A stretch of 64,000 bases of DNA, from the NCBI RefSeq assembly GCF_000311845.1, contig NZ_HE978574.1:820171-884170 (forward strand), in the 5' to 3' direction. Below are positions 51,873 through 60,815 of the stretch, in pieces. Each line of letters starts with the position of its first letter. The first letter of the stretch is position 1. The notes below the pieces were generated by a model. The model made no database searches. It had not been told where the DNA came from and saw only the letters and a program-made list of their open reading frames with translations. Both the position numbers and the translations under genes were made by a program. This DNA comes from Enorma massiliensis phI (lineage in GTDB: Bacteria > Actinomycetota > Coriobacteriia > Coriobacteriales > Coriobacteriaceae).

Positions 51873-51997
51873 CGTGAGAATGCTTCGCCTTGGCTCTCAT
51901 TGGGACCTCTGCGTAGGATCGGGTTGAGCCTGCACTTTTGGTCGCAGGGGCAGCGAGGTGCCCGGCTCAGCTCCGGGTCGCCCAGATCAGTTCTTAT

Positions 51998-53254
51998 CTA
52001 GGCGATGATTCCCGCCTGTTGTTTCACCGTGAGCACGCGCCGGACGCTATCGTCGATGCGCTCCTCTGTGAGCGAGCCCGTGGCGATGGCGTTGAGCACG
52101 CCTTGATGGGCGGCATGAAGGTCGGGGGTCATGAGCAGGACATCGCCGCCTGCAGCGAAGAAACGGACTGCGGCATCGGTGGGTTCGTAGTTCTCGGTGA
52201 TGGCTCCCATGGCGAAGGAATCCGAGATGATGACGCCGTCGAAGCCGAGCTCTTCGCGGAGGACGTCGTGCATCATGACGCGCGAAAGCGATGCGGGCAG
52301 GCCGTCTGCCGCGAAGTTGGGCGTCTCGATGTGCCCAACCATGATCATGGGGCAGCCGGCATCGATAGCCGCACGGAACGGCTCGAACTCACATGATTCG
52401 ATCTCGTCGCGCGTGCGCTCGGCATAAACGGCCCCGGTATGCGAATCGCCCGCCGTGTCGCCATGTCCGGGAAAGTGCTTAACGCAGGGCAGCGTGCCCG
52501 TTTCGAGCATCGCGGCAACCTCCGCCCCAACCATCTGGGCCACCAAGTCCGGGTCGGATCCGAACGATCGCTTGCCGATGGCGGTGTTCTCCGGGTTGGT
52601 GAGCACGTCCGCCACCGGGGCAAAATCGAGGTTGAAGCCGATCTCGTGCAGGTAGGACCCAATCGATGTTCCTACGCGCGCGGCGTGTACCGGATCGCCG
52701 CTGGCTCCCACGTCGGCCATGTTGGGGAAGTGCTCAACATCGAAGGCGCCGGAGTTGGCAACGCGCGCGACAAGCGGCCCGCCTTCCTCGTCGACGCCGA
52801 GGAACGGGGCGATTCCGGCACCCGCTGCACAGCAAAGCTCGCGCGTGCCGGAGATGAGGTCGAGCGTCTGGGTCGTCTCGACAATGTTTTGCTTGAAGTA
52901 CACGAGGCCGCCAACAGGAATCTCTTGCAGGGCGCGCTCGGTCTTGCTGCCTGCGACGGTGGCTTTGGATACGCCGGTGAGCTGCTCGGGCGTAACGAGG
53001 AAGAGTTGGGCCACCTTTTGCTCGAGCGTCATGGTGGCGAGCAGGCGCTCGACCGTGCCCTGGGGCTCTGAAGACGATGTGTCCTCCGGCTCCTCGACGG
53101 GCTCGTCTGCCGCGTGGTCCGTTCCAGCGGAATCACTGATCGTCGGTACATTGTCCGCAGACTCGTTTTGGTTGGCAGCGTTCTGGCAGCCTGCAAGGCC
53201 AAGCGCGCCAAGGCTGAGTGCGGCGCAGACGCCTCGTCTCGAGATGTTCCTCAT
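51998..53254 (-). CDS. glycoside hydrolase family 3 lipoprotein (NagZ-like)
   Basis: A 418-residue exported enzyme, probably a beta-N-acetylhexosaminidase acting on peptidoglycan fragments. The N-terminus MRNISRRGVCAALSLGALGL ends in the lipobox LAGC, followed by an acidic Ser/Glu linker (~25-75). The GH3 domain has GVDEEGGPLVARV, KHFPGHGDTAGDSHTGA (the NagZ-type His/Asp signature) and the nucleophile region GVIISDSFAMGAI. No second GH3 domain is present, typical for NagZ. The start at 53254 has no strong ribosome binding site (GGGGG). Confidence 0.92.
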   Translation of the reverse strand: MRNISRRGVCAALSLGALGLAGCQNAANQNESADNVPTISDSAGTDHAADEPVEEPEDTSSSEPQGTVERLLATMTLEQKVAQLFLVTPEQLTGVSKATVAGSKTERALQEIPVGGLVYFKQNIVETTQTLDLISGTRELCCAAGAGIAPFLGVDEEGGPLVARVANSGAFDVEHFPNMADVGASGDPVHAARVGTSIGSYLHEIGFNLDFAPVADVLTNPENTAIGKRSFGSDPDLVAQMVGAEVAAMLETGTLPCVKHFPGHGDTAGDSHTGAVYAERTRDEIESCEFEPFRAAIDAGCPMIMVGHIETPNFAADGLPASLSRVMMHDVLREELGFDGVIISDSFAMGAITENYEPTDAAVRFFAAGGDVLLMTPDLHAAHQGVLNAIATGSLTEERIDDSVRRVLTVKQQAGIIA

Positions 53255-53557
53255 AAGCCCCCCTATCGTGATGCAGGAGCACAAGCGTGACAGAGCGCCC
53301 ATGCGCCGGCAACATTTCAACGCGTGGTTGTACCCCGCTTCGCGTCCCGACGCAGGGCGTCCCTGGTCGTATCCCGAAATGGGGTCCCAGATCTTGCCGT
53401 TTTGGTCCGCGGAAGCGGCATAACCCGGGCCCCGTTTGCACGCTTCGCGCATCGCATGTCGGGCGCGGAGTGTAGAGCGGGGCGGGCCGGTCATGGGTGC
53501 GGCGCATGGGCCGGCATGCGCTATCGCGCGGCCGCGATGGATGGCGCGGCTGGTGCG
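53255..53557. other. 303-bp intergenic stretch
   Basis: It holds imperfect direct repeats (TGGTTGTACCCCGCTTCG and CTGGTCGTATCCCGAAAT, about 53323-53383) and GATGGATGGCGCG / GATAGATGGCGCG near 53535-53585. No gene, terminator or strong promoter is visible. Confidence 0.5.
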
Positions 53558-54760
53558 CTACAGCGCGCTGCGATAGATGGCGCGCGCGTCGTCGAGCGTG
53601 AGCTGCTTGAAGCTTCCGAAGACTTCGCCGCGGTTCAGTGTGAGGCCGGGGATCATGCGCTCGATATCGTCTTCATGTACGTCGAACTCGCCCAGGGTGC
53701 GAGGCATGCCGAGCGAGACGAAGAACTCCTGGAGCTCATCGATCGTTGCGGTGACGGCGTCCTCGATGGCCTCGTCGGAGCCGTCCACGGCCTCGATATC
53801 GAAGACCTCGTGCGCGAAGGTGAGGAAGCGCTCGGGATGCTCGCGCCACACGTAGCGCATCCATGCCGGGAAGATCACCGCAAGGCCCGCACCGTGCGTG
53901 ATGCTCGTGTCGAGTGCCGAGAGCTCGTGCTCGAGCCCATGGCAGGTCCAGTCTCCGTCGCGGCTGCCGGGAACGTTGACGCCGCATCCGGCGATGCCGT
54001 TGTGGGCGAGGGTACCCGCCCACATGAGATTCGCGCGGGCATCGTAGTCGTCCGGCTGCGCCAGGGCGCGCGGGGCGCATTCGATGACGGAGCGAATGAT
54101 GCCGCAGGCGATGTGGTCGGTCACGGGCACGGCGGGCTCGCCCGAGAAGAAGCGCTCCATGACATGCGAGATGATGTCGACTGCGCCGGCGGCCGTCTGA
54201 TAGGGCGGCAACGTATAGGTGAGCTCAGGGTCCATGAAAGCGGCGACGGGACGGTTGAGGTCGGTGTTGATGCCGCATTTGAGGTGCTCGGCGTCGTTGC
54301 TGATCACCGAGGAATTCGAGGCCTCGGAGCCCGAGGCGGGGAGAGTGGGAACGGCTGCCACGGGAATGCGCTCGGTGGGCGCGGCGCGATGCACGAAGAA
54401 GTCCCACACGTCGCCGTCGTAGACCGCTCCGAGCGCGATGGCTTTGGCGGTGTCCATGACCGAGCCGCCTCCCACGGGCACGACCACGTCGACCTTCTCG
54501 GAGCGCGCGAGCTCAACGCCCTCGCGAACGAGCGTGATTTCGGGGTTGGGCCGCACGCCACCAAGCTCGACGTGGGCGATGCCGGCTGCGTCGAGCGACG
54601 CCTCTACGCGGTCGAGCGTGCCGGCCGCGCGGGCGGAGCCTCCGCCGTAAACGATGAGCGCCTTGGTGCAGCCGATACGGCCGAGCTCGGAGCCTATGGA
54701 TTCGAGTGCGTTCTTGCCGAAGACGATGCGCGTGGGGGAGTAAAAGGAGAAGTCGTTCAT
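53558..54760 (-). CDS. iron-containing alcohol dehydrogenase
   Basis: A 400-residue type III alcohol dehydrogenase (BDH/YqhD-like). NAD(P)-binding GGGSVMDTAKAIALGAVYD and the metal-ligand segments FMDPELTYTLP (Asp), VDIISHVMERFF (His), TCHGLEHELSALDTSITHGA (two His) are intact. It reduces aldehydes such as butanal or oxidises short alcohols. The start at 54760 (MNDFSFYSPTRIVFGKN) matches the family; the frame extends further upstream over non-conserved codons. It is monocistronic. Confidence 0.92.
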   Translation of the reverse strand: MNDFSFYSPTRIVFGKNALESIGSELGRIGCTKALIVYGGGSARAAGTLDRVEASLDAAGIAHVELGGVRPNPEITLVREGVELARSEKVDVVVPVGGGSVMDTAKAIALGAVYDGDVWDFFVHRAAPTERIPVAAVPTLPASGSEASNSSVISNDAEHLKCGINTDLNRPVAAFMDPELTYTLPPYQTAAGAVDIISHVMERFFSGEPAVPVTDHIACGIIRSVIECAPRALAQPDDYDARANLMWAGTLAHNGIAGCGVNVPGSRDGDWTCHGLEHELSALDTSITHGAGLAVIFPAWMRYVWREHPERFLTFAHEVFDIEAVDGSDEAIEDAVTATIDELQEFFVSLGMPRTLGEFDVHEDDIERMIPGLTLNRGEVFGSFKQLTLDDARAIYRSAL

Positions 54761-55083
54761 GGGGGCTCCCATCTCGTGGTATTCGTGCTTGGTACCGGCC
54801 GAGGCGTGCTTGCCCCACCGGCATCCTTGAGGGTAGCACGACGGCCGGCCCTGCCACACCCAGAAGAACGGGCCGTCTGCGAAAGCCCGTTCCCGTCGTT
54901 CATTCTTGGGCATGAATGTACCGTTATCGGCCCATATTCGTCGCGTTAACGACACATTCTTGCCCCAAGTTGAAAGCGTGAGAGACAGATGTGCCAAGGT
55001 GCTACCCTTCGCATCCGAGACGCCGCAGACTGCGTCATAATGGAAACAGATATCATGGCGCGGCGCGTAGACGGAGGGAACCT
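54761..55083. other. divergent 323-bp region
   Basis: It contains an imperfect stem AACGGGC/GCCCGTT near 54868-54894 and a repeated CATTCTTG word at 54901 and 54954. The promoters of the two divergent flanking genes should be here, but I cannot place them with confidence. Confidence 0.45.
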
Positions 55084-55902
55084 ATGGAGCGCATTCGGCT
55101 CATCATGAGTGATATCGACGGAACGATTATGCCTCCGGGAAGCAAGAGCGTCTCGGCGCGGACCGTTGCGGCCTTCCACGCGGCGCGGGAGGCGGGGATC
55201 GTCATTGGCCCTGCAAGCGGACGCGGGCTCCGTCAAATTCCCGCATTTTTTGCGGGCGACGATTCGTGCTGCCTCACCTGCGTTGCGACGAACGGCCTTG
55301 AGGTCTATCACGAGGGCGAGAAGATCTGCGAACGGCGCCCGCCGCGTGCCGCGCTGGAGCAGCTCGTGGACGTTCTTGCCGAAGAGCCCGGAGCGGGAAT
55401 CGTCGCTTTCGATGGCGCGCTCCCGTACCTTTGCTGCGGCGACGTTGGCGACCTTGCCGCCGTTATGCCGGGCTACGCAAAGGCCTGCCGCCCGCTTGGG
55501 TGCCTTCCGGATTTCGATGCACTGAAGGTCAACGTGTTCGCTCCTCGTGACATGCCCGCTACCGTTGAGCTCTGCGAGCGTCTGAACCGCTCGATTGAGG
55601 GCATCGATTTCGACGTCCCGATGGCGGGGTATCTAAATATCATGCCTGCGGGATGGAATAAGGGTACGGCCCTGCAGTTCCTTTGTGATCATGTGGGCAT
55701 CTCTGTTGAGGAGGCGGTCGTGTTCGGCGATGCGGGCAACGATCTGACCATGTTCCGCGTCGCGGGGCATCCCGTTGCCGTGGGGAACGCGACACCCGAA
55801 GCAAGCGCGGCTGCTCGCTGGCATATCGGGCGCTGTGAGGACGATGCCGTGGCGGCTGCGATCGAGGCGCTCGCAGCGGGGGAGTGGCCCTTCATCGCGT
55901 AG
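55084..55902 (+). CDS. Cof-type HAD-IIB phosphatase
   Basis: A 272-residue HAD hydrolase. Motif I is MSDIDGTIMPPGSKSVSART (DxDGT), motif II IGPASGRGLRQIP, motif III NKGTALQFLCDHV and motif IV VVFGDAGNDLTMFRVAGHPV; a C2-type cap lies between. It probably removes phosphate from a sugar phosphate or cofactor. GGAGGGAACCT precedes the ATG. It is a paralogue in type, not a close copy, of the enzyme at 26860-27705. Confidence 0.91.
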   Translation: MERIRLIMSDIDGTIMPPGSKSVSARTVAAFHAAREAGIVIGPASGRGLRQIPAFFAGDDSCCLTCVATNGLEVYHEGEKICERRPPRAALEQLVDVLAEEPGAGIVAFDGALPYLCCGDVGDLAAVMPGYAKACRPLGCLPDFDALKVNVFAPRDMPATVELCERLNRSIEGIDFDVPMAGYLNIMPAGWNKGTALQFLCDHVGISVEEAVVFGDAGNDLTMFRVAGHPVAVGNATPEASAAARWHIGRCEDDAVAAAIEALAAGEWPFIA

Positions 55903-55921
55903 GCCCGTGTCCCGCGCGTGC

Positions 55922-56278
55922 CTACACTTCGTCGAGTATTTCGAGACGAACGATGCCGTCGAGCGGAATGCGCGTTTTTACCACCCAGAGCTCGCGGGCC
56001 GCGAGGTCGATATGGGACACGCAGCCGGTGAGTTCCGTATAGGCATCGCGGTCGTAGTGGCGCACGCGCACCACCTGTCGCTTGCGCACGCGCTGGACGA
56101 CGGCCGAGAGCTCGAGCGACTCTTCTTCGGTGAGTTCGTGCCGGGGCTCGGGCACCCGGGCGGCCTCGTGCAAGAGCTCATAATAGCCGCGGAGCGCGGC
56201 AAACGGCATGAACTGTGCCGCGCGGTCGGCCCGGGCGCGTCCGTTTGCGGTCGTGCGCGGCGGTTGCCCATCATGCAT
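55922..56278 (-). CDS. YolD-like protein
   Basis: A 118-residue protein with the YolD signature around RAAQFMPFAALRGYYELLHE and a C-terminal RRQV-type beta domain (VRKRQVVRVRHYDRDAYTEL; IPLDGIVRLEILDEV). YolD proteins are regularly encoded next to UvrX/DinB-type Y-family polymerases and are thought to act like UmuD. The start overlaps the end of the polymerase gene by eight bases, so the pair is translated together. Confidence 0.87.
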   Translation of the reverse strand: MHDGQPPRTTANGRARADRAAQFMPFAALRGYYELLHEAARVPEPRHELTEEESLELSAVVQRVRKRQVVRVRHYDRDAYTELTGCVSHIDLAARELWVVKTRIPLDGIVRLEILDEV

Positions 56279-57650
56279 GGTGCCCTCCCACCTGCTCGTT
56301 GCGCTCGCGCGCCGTGGCCTTCTCGGTGAGGCTCATACCGCGCAGGAGCGCGTTCTTGCCGAACTTGCCCTTCACCGCGAGCACGGCTCGCTGCAGGTCG
56401 TGCTCGCGCTTATCGGTCGCCACGTCGGTGAAGAGGTCAATCGTTGCGAACTCCTCGGGAACGAGGTTGCCGAGCCCCACGCTCATGCGCCTGATGGGAA
56501 CGTCTTTGCTCACGCGTTCACTCCACAGTTCATCGAAGGCGGCCATGAGCTTGCGGTATGAATTCGTGAAGCCCGCGAGCTTGCGCGATCCGCCGGCGCG
56601 TCCGTAGCCCTTCGGCCCCAGCCGGCGCTTGCCGTGCTCGCCGACGAACACGTCGCCCGGGTTGGCGCGCGAGGGGCTTGCCGGCCCGTCGCCCGTGGTC
56701 GCGCCGCCCGCACCTGCGGCATAGCCCACCGAAAGCGAGATATGGTTCGTGACCTGCCCGCGTTCCACGAGCTCGAGCACCGAGGCATCGATCATCTCCT
56801 TGAGCACGGTGTGGGCTTCTTCGAACGTATAGTTGCAGGGCAGCACCTGCCCGTTCACGTACGACGAGGCTGCCGGGCGGTAGGCTTGAATCTCTGCGAT
56901 GGTGGTGGGCTCGCGGCCGAAGGCATGGTCGATGAGATACTCCGCATTGACGCCGAACTCGCGGTAGAGTATCTGCTCGTCGAGCGCGGCGACCCCCATA
57001 AGGTCGTAGACGTGGTACTTGGCGAGCCTCGCCGCAATGCCGGGGCCGATGCCCCAGATGTCGGTGATGGGCCGATGTGGCCAGATCTGCGCTCGGAACG
57101 ACTCTTCGTCGAGCACGCCTATGTTGTCGGCCACGTGCTTGGCGGTGATGTCGAGCGCCACCTTGGCGAGGAAGAGGTTCGGCCCGATGCCCGCTGTAGC
57201 GCAGACGCCCGTGTCGCGCCGCACTTCGGACATGAGCTTCTCGGCAAAGCTGCGCGCGTCGATGTCGTAGAGCTTGAGGTAGGGCGTCGCATCGATGAAG
57301 CATTCATCGATGGAGTAGGGATGGATGTCGTCGGGGCTCACGTAGCGCAGGTAGATGCCGTAGATGCGGGCCGAGACCTCCATGTAGTGGCGCATGCGCG
57401 GCATGGCCTTGATGTAGGAGATCCCCGGTGGGATCTCGAAGATGCGGCAGCGGTTGCGCACGCCGAGCGCTTTCATGGCAGGCGTGATGGCGAGGCAGAT
57501 GGTCGTGTTGCCGCGCGTGGGATCGGCCACCACGAGGTTGGTGGTGAAGGGGTCGAGCCCGCGGTCGACGCACTCGACCGAGGCGTAGAAGGTTTTGAGG
57601 TCGATGCACAGGTAGGTGCGCTCCTGCCCGGTGCTCGCGACTGCGTCCAT
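56271..57650 (-). CDS. Y-family DNA polymerase (UvrX/ImpB/MucB/SamB type)
   Basis: A 459-residue translesion polymerase. Palm residues are in TYLCIDLKTFYASVECVDRG (first Asp) and IHPYSIDECFIDATPYLKLY (SIDE catalytic pair). CATAGIGPNLFLAKVALDIT and DIWGIGPGIAARLAKYHVYD follow, the latter being the helix-hairpin-helix. The little-finger domain has a Gly-rich insertion (YAAGAGGATTGDGPASP ...). The start at 57650 follows GAGGGGAGCTGC; an in-frame ATG 21 bases upstream is less likely. A LexA box lies 90 bases upstream, so it belongs to the SOS response. Confidence 0.93.
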   Translation of the reverse strand: MDAVASTGQERTYLCIDLKTFYASVECVDRGLDPFTTNLVVADPTRGNTTICLAITPAMKALGVRNRCRIFEIPPGISYIKAMPRMRHYMEVSARIYGIYLRYVSPDDIHPYSIDECFIDATPYLKLYDIDARSFAEKLMSEVRRDTGVCATAGIGPNLFLAKVALDITAKHVADNIGVLDEESFRAQIWPHRPITDIWGIGPGIAARLAKYHVYDLMGVAALDEQILYREFGVNAEYLIDHAFGREPTTIAEIQAYRPAASSYVNGQVLPCNYTFEEAHTVLKEMIDASVLELVERGQVTNHISLSVGYAAGAGGATTGDGPASPSRANPGDVFVGEHGKRRLGPKGYGRAGGSRKLAGFTNSYRKLMAAFDELWSERVSKDVPIRRMSVGLGNLVPEEFATIDLFTDVATDKREHDLQRAVLAVKGKFGKNALLRGMSLTEKATARERNEQVGGHHA

Positions 57651-58042
57651 GCAGCTCCCCTCATGCGACATCTCCGCGCCCGTGCACCGGTTCGGCGCAC
57701 GGGCGGCGTGGTTGCAGAAAAAGTCGACGTGCTTAGTATAGTACATATGTTCGCATTGCGCCTACGGCTGCGGAACTTTAAGAAATCGCAGGTAGGTCCG
57801 GGTCCGGTGCCGAGCCGGATTCCGATGCGCCACCTTGCTGTTTCCGGGCTGTTTCCGATTTGCAAGCAGACGGTTTCAATCACATAAAATGGGCGTGTCA
57901 TGGTGTTTTCAATACTATTGCTATTGATTTGCAAGCTGTTTACCAGCAAAAATGCGATGAATTCATGCAGCATTACCCGGTTACCATGCTTCCTACCATC
58001 CGTCGGCGCGGCTCGCCGCGCCTTACGTTTAGGGGGTATGTC
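57651..58042. other. divergent control region of the Y-polymerase and oligopeptide transporter
   Basis: This region holds the LexA box at 57741-57752 for the polymerase side. On the transporter side it is AT-rich, with GATTTGCAAGC repeated at 57857-57867 and 57926-57936, a possible operator pair. No gene is supported. Confidence 0.55.
57741..57752. promoter_or_regulatory. LexA box upstream of the Y-family polymerase gene
   Basis: On the minus strand it reads GAACATATGTAC, one base from the perfect GAAC-N4-GTTC dyad, followed directly by TATACT, a good -10 hexamer. The arrangement fits SOS repression of the polymerase/YolD operon. Confidence 0.75.
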
Positions 58043-59695
58043 ATGGGGTTGATGAATAGCTCGAAGACCGGGACCTTGTCGTCGCGCGAACTCTCGCGCC
58101 GCACGTTCGTGAAGGCGATGGGAGCGATCGCGGCGGCGGCGCCCGTCGCGCTCAACCTGGCGGGATGCGGCAGCCAGCGCGCGAGCGAGGCGGGGTCCTC
58201 CGGCACCTCGGGTTCCGATTCCGGAACGCTCACGTTCGGTCAGTCCTCGGAGCCGGCGTCCCTCGACCCGGCGCTCATCCAGGACGGCGCCTCGAGCAAC
58301 GTGACCAACCAGATCTACGAGACCCTCGTGAGGTTCGATGAGGACTCCTCGGACGTCCAGCCATGGCTCGCGGAGAAGTACGAGATCTCCGAAGACGGCC
58401 TCACGTACACCTTCCATCTGCGCGAGGGCGTGAAGTTCCACGACGGGACCGATTTCAACGCTGAGGCCGTCAAGCGCTCGATCGACCGCCAGCTCGAGCC
58501 CAACCGCACGGAGGACATGCCCTATGCGTCGTTCAACTTCGGTTCCGAGGACTCGGGGACCGGCGTCGCGAGCATCGAATGCCCGGACGACTACACGGTC
58601 GTCTTCACGCTGTGCGCGTCCTCGACCCCGTTCATCAAGAACCTGGCGATGCAGCTGAGCTCCCCGATAGTCTCGCCGTCCGCCCTGGACGAGTACGACA
58701 ACGACCTGACGGAGAACCCCGTGGGAACCGGTCCGTTCACATTCCGCTCCTGGGACCACGACCAGAGCATCGTGCTCGATGCCAACGAGGATTACTGGAA
58801 CGACGATGCCGCGCCCAAGGTCGACACGATTGTCTTCCGTTTCATCTCCGAGACGGCGAGCCGCGTGACCGCCCTTGGGAACGGCGAGTGCGACGTCATC
58901 GAGGGCGTCGACATGTCCACCGCGGACCAGGTCAAGTCGGCGGGCAAGGAGATCCTCACCACGGAGGGGATGAACATCAACTACGTCGTCCTGCGTACCG
59001 ACCAGGGGCCGATGATGGATGTCGAGGCCCGTCGCGCGGTTCGCCAGGCCATCGACGTCGACGCGCTCGTCGACGCGCTCTACGGCGACTACGCCACGGT
59101 GGCGAACTCCTTCATGCCCGTCTGGATGGCGCCCTACGACAAGGACGTCGAGCAGCTGGCCTATGATCCCGACGCCGCGGCGGCGACCTTCAAGGAGCTG
59201 GGCATCACCGAGCTCACTATGCTCACCTACTCGTCCCAGCGCAACTACAACCCCGCGGGCGGCCAGGAGCTCGCCGAGAGCATCCAGGGTTATCTCTCCG
59301 ACGCCGGGGTGAAGCTCACCATCAACTCCTACGACTGGACCACCTACCTCGACCGCAACACCGTCGAGGACTGGGACCTCTGCGCCACCGGATGGATCGG
59401 CGACAACGGCGACCCGGACAACTTCATGAACCTCTTCTCGGACACCGACCCGAGCATCAACATGTCCCGCTTCGCCAACGACGACTACACCGCGCTCATC
59501 CAGAAGGGCACGCAGACGCCGGATGGCGATGAACGCGACGATATCTACCTGCAGTGCGAGAAGATGATCGCGGATCAGGTCCCGGCGGTGGTGATCTGCC
59601 ATACGCAGACCCTCGACGGATACGACTCCTCGGTTAAGGGGCTCGTGCGCCCCATGGTCGGGACGTTCTACCTCAGCGAGGTCTCGAAGGGATAG
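58043..59695 (+). CDS. oligopeptide ABC transporter substrate-binding lipoprotein
   Basis: A 550-residue family 5 extracellular binding protein, receptor of a peptide (or nickel/other solute) importer. The N-terminus has a twin-arginine-like SRRTFVKAMGAIAAAAPVAL and lipobox LAGC, then a Ser/Gly linker. The mature part opens LTFGQSSEPASLDPALIQDG, with YTFHLREGVKFHDGTDFNAE, NPVGTGPFTFRSWDHDQSIV and ARRAVRQAIDVDALVDALYG, standard for DppA/OppA. The start at 58043 is preceded by AGGGGG; the frame runs upstream through the control region. First of a five-gene transporter operon. Confidence 0.94.
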   Translation: MGLMNSSKTGTLSSRELSRRTFVKAMGAIAAAAPVALNLAGCGSQRASEAGSSGTSGSDSGTLTFGQSSEPASLDPALIQDGASSNVTNQIYETLVRFDEDSSDVQPWLAEKYEISEDGLTYTFHLREGVKFHDGTDFNAEAVKRSIDRQLEPNRTEDMPYASFNFGSEDSGTGVASIECPDDYTVVFTLCASSTPFIKNLAMQLSSPIVSPSALDEYDNDLTENPVGTGPFTFRSWDHDQSIVLDANEDYWNDDAAPKVDTIVFRFISETASRVTALGNGECDVIEGVDMSTADQVKSAGKEILTTEGMNINYVVLRTDQGPMMDVEARRAVRQAIDVDALVDALYGDYATVANSFMPVWMAPYDKDVEQLAYDPDAAAATFKELGITELTMLTYSSQRNYNPAGGQELAESIQGYLSDAGVKLTINSYDWTTYLDRNTVEDWDLCATGWIGDNGDPDNFMNLFSDTDPSINMSRFANDDYTALIQKGTQTPDGDERDDIYLQCEKMIADQVPAVVICHTQTLDGYDSSVKGLVRPMVGTFYLSEVSKG

Positions 59696-59798
59696 CGGCG
59701 CCGGGCCGGGGGTCGATGGAGCACCCCCGGCCGCGGCCTCGGCATGACGACGGGGGCTCGGAGGGTATCTTCGAGCCGAAGGCGAGAGAGGGGAAGCG

Positions 59799-60815
59799 TT
59801 GGCGAAATATGTCTTGAAGCGCCTGATGATGGCGGTGCTCGTGCTCTTCGGCGTGGTCACCATCGTGTTCATCATCATGCGCGCGTTCTCCTCCGACCCG
59901 GCCGCCTCGGTCCTCGGGCAGCACGCGACCGCCGAGTCCATGGCCGCCTGGCGCGCGTCCTACGGGCTCGACAAGCCCCTCTGGGAGCAGTACGTGAGCT
60001 ATCTGGCGGGGCTCCTCCACGGCGATTTGGGCTACTCCTACTACGATCACACCTCGGTCGCGGGGCAGATCATGGGTCGGTTCCCGGCGACGATAGAGCT
60101 GGCGGTCTGCGCGATCCTCATAGCGGGGGTCTTCGGAATCGCCCTCGGCGTGGCGGCCGCCGTGCACAAGCGCTCCTTCTGGGACTACTTCAGCACGGTG
60201 GTCTCGCTGGTGGGCGTCTCGATGCCCGTGTTCTGGCTCGGCATCCTGCTCATCATCCTGTTCGCCGGCTCTCTCCACGTCCTGCCGTCGACGGGGCGCA
60301 TCGACCCCATGCTCCAGCCGGTCGGGGGAACGGGCTTCTATCTCCTCGACACGCTCCTCTCGGGGGACTTCGAGGCGTTCGGGAACGCGCTCGCCCACAT
60401 GATCCTCCCCTCGGTCACCCTGGCGATGTACTCCCTCGCCATCATCTGTCGCATGACCCGTTCGAGCATGCTCGACACGCTCGATGAAGACTACGTCCGG
60501 ACCGCCCGCGCTAAGGGCGTAAGGCGCCGCCGGGTCCAGACGCACCACGCCCTGAGGAATGCGATGCTGCCCGTCACCACCGTGATCGGTCTGGAGCTGG
60601 GGAGCCTCCTGGGAGGCGCCATGCTCACCGAGACCATCTTCGCCTGGCCCGGCATCGGCAAGCTCGCGGTCGACGCCATCCAGCAGAGCGACTATCCGGT
60701 GGTGCAGGGCGTCGTGCTCCTCATCGGCGTCATCTACGTGCTCATGAACATCGTGGTCGATGTGGTCTATGCCTACCTCGACCCGAGGATCACCTATACC
60801 AAGGAAGAGGGGTGA
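59799..60815 (+). CDS. oligopeptide ABC transporter permease, DppB-type
   Basis: A 338-residue permease with six membrane segments; the first is LMMAVLVLFGVVTIVFIIMR. It has the DppB-specific extracellular loop after the first helix (SSDPAASVLGQHATAESMAA), the EAA-type loop DEDYVRTARAKGVRRRRVQT, and TETIFAWPGIGKLAVDAIQQ. It starts with TTG, supported by GAGAGGGGAAGCG directly upstream and by the family N-terminus MAKYVLKRL. Its stop overlaps the start of the next permease. Confidence 0.93.
   Translation: MAKYVLKRLMMAVLVLFGVVTIVFIIMRAFSSDPAASVLGQHATAESMAAWRASYGLDKPLWEQYVSYLAGLLHGDLGYSYYDHTSVAGQIMGRFPATIELAVCAILIAGVFGIALGVAAAVHKRSFWDYFSTVVSLVGVSMPVFWLGILLIILFAGSLHVLPSTGRIDPMLQPVGGTGFYLLDTLLSGDFEAFGNALAHMILPSVTLAMYSLAIICRMTRSSMLDTLDEDYVRTARAKGVRRRRVQTHHALRNAMLPVTTVIGLELGSLLGGAMLTETIFAWPGIGKLAVDAIQQSDYPVVQGVVLLIGVIYVLMNIVVDVVYAYLDPRITYTKEEG

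Noticed and set aside
57473..59941. 822-codon open frame on the minus strand antisense to the peptide-binding protein
   Set aside because: The opposite strand encodes a clear family 5 binding protein. The antisense translation is His/Arg/Val/Asp-rich without any domain, as expected for a GC3-biased shadow frame.
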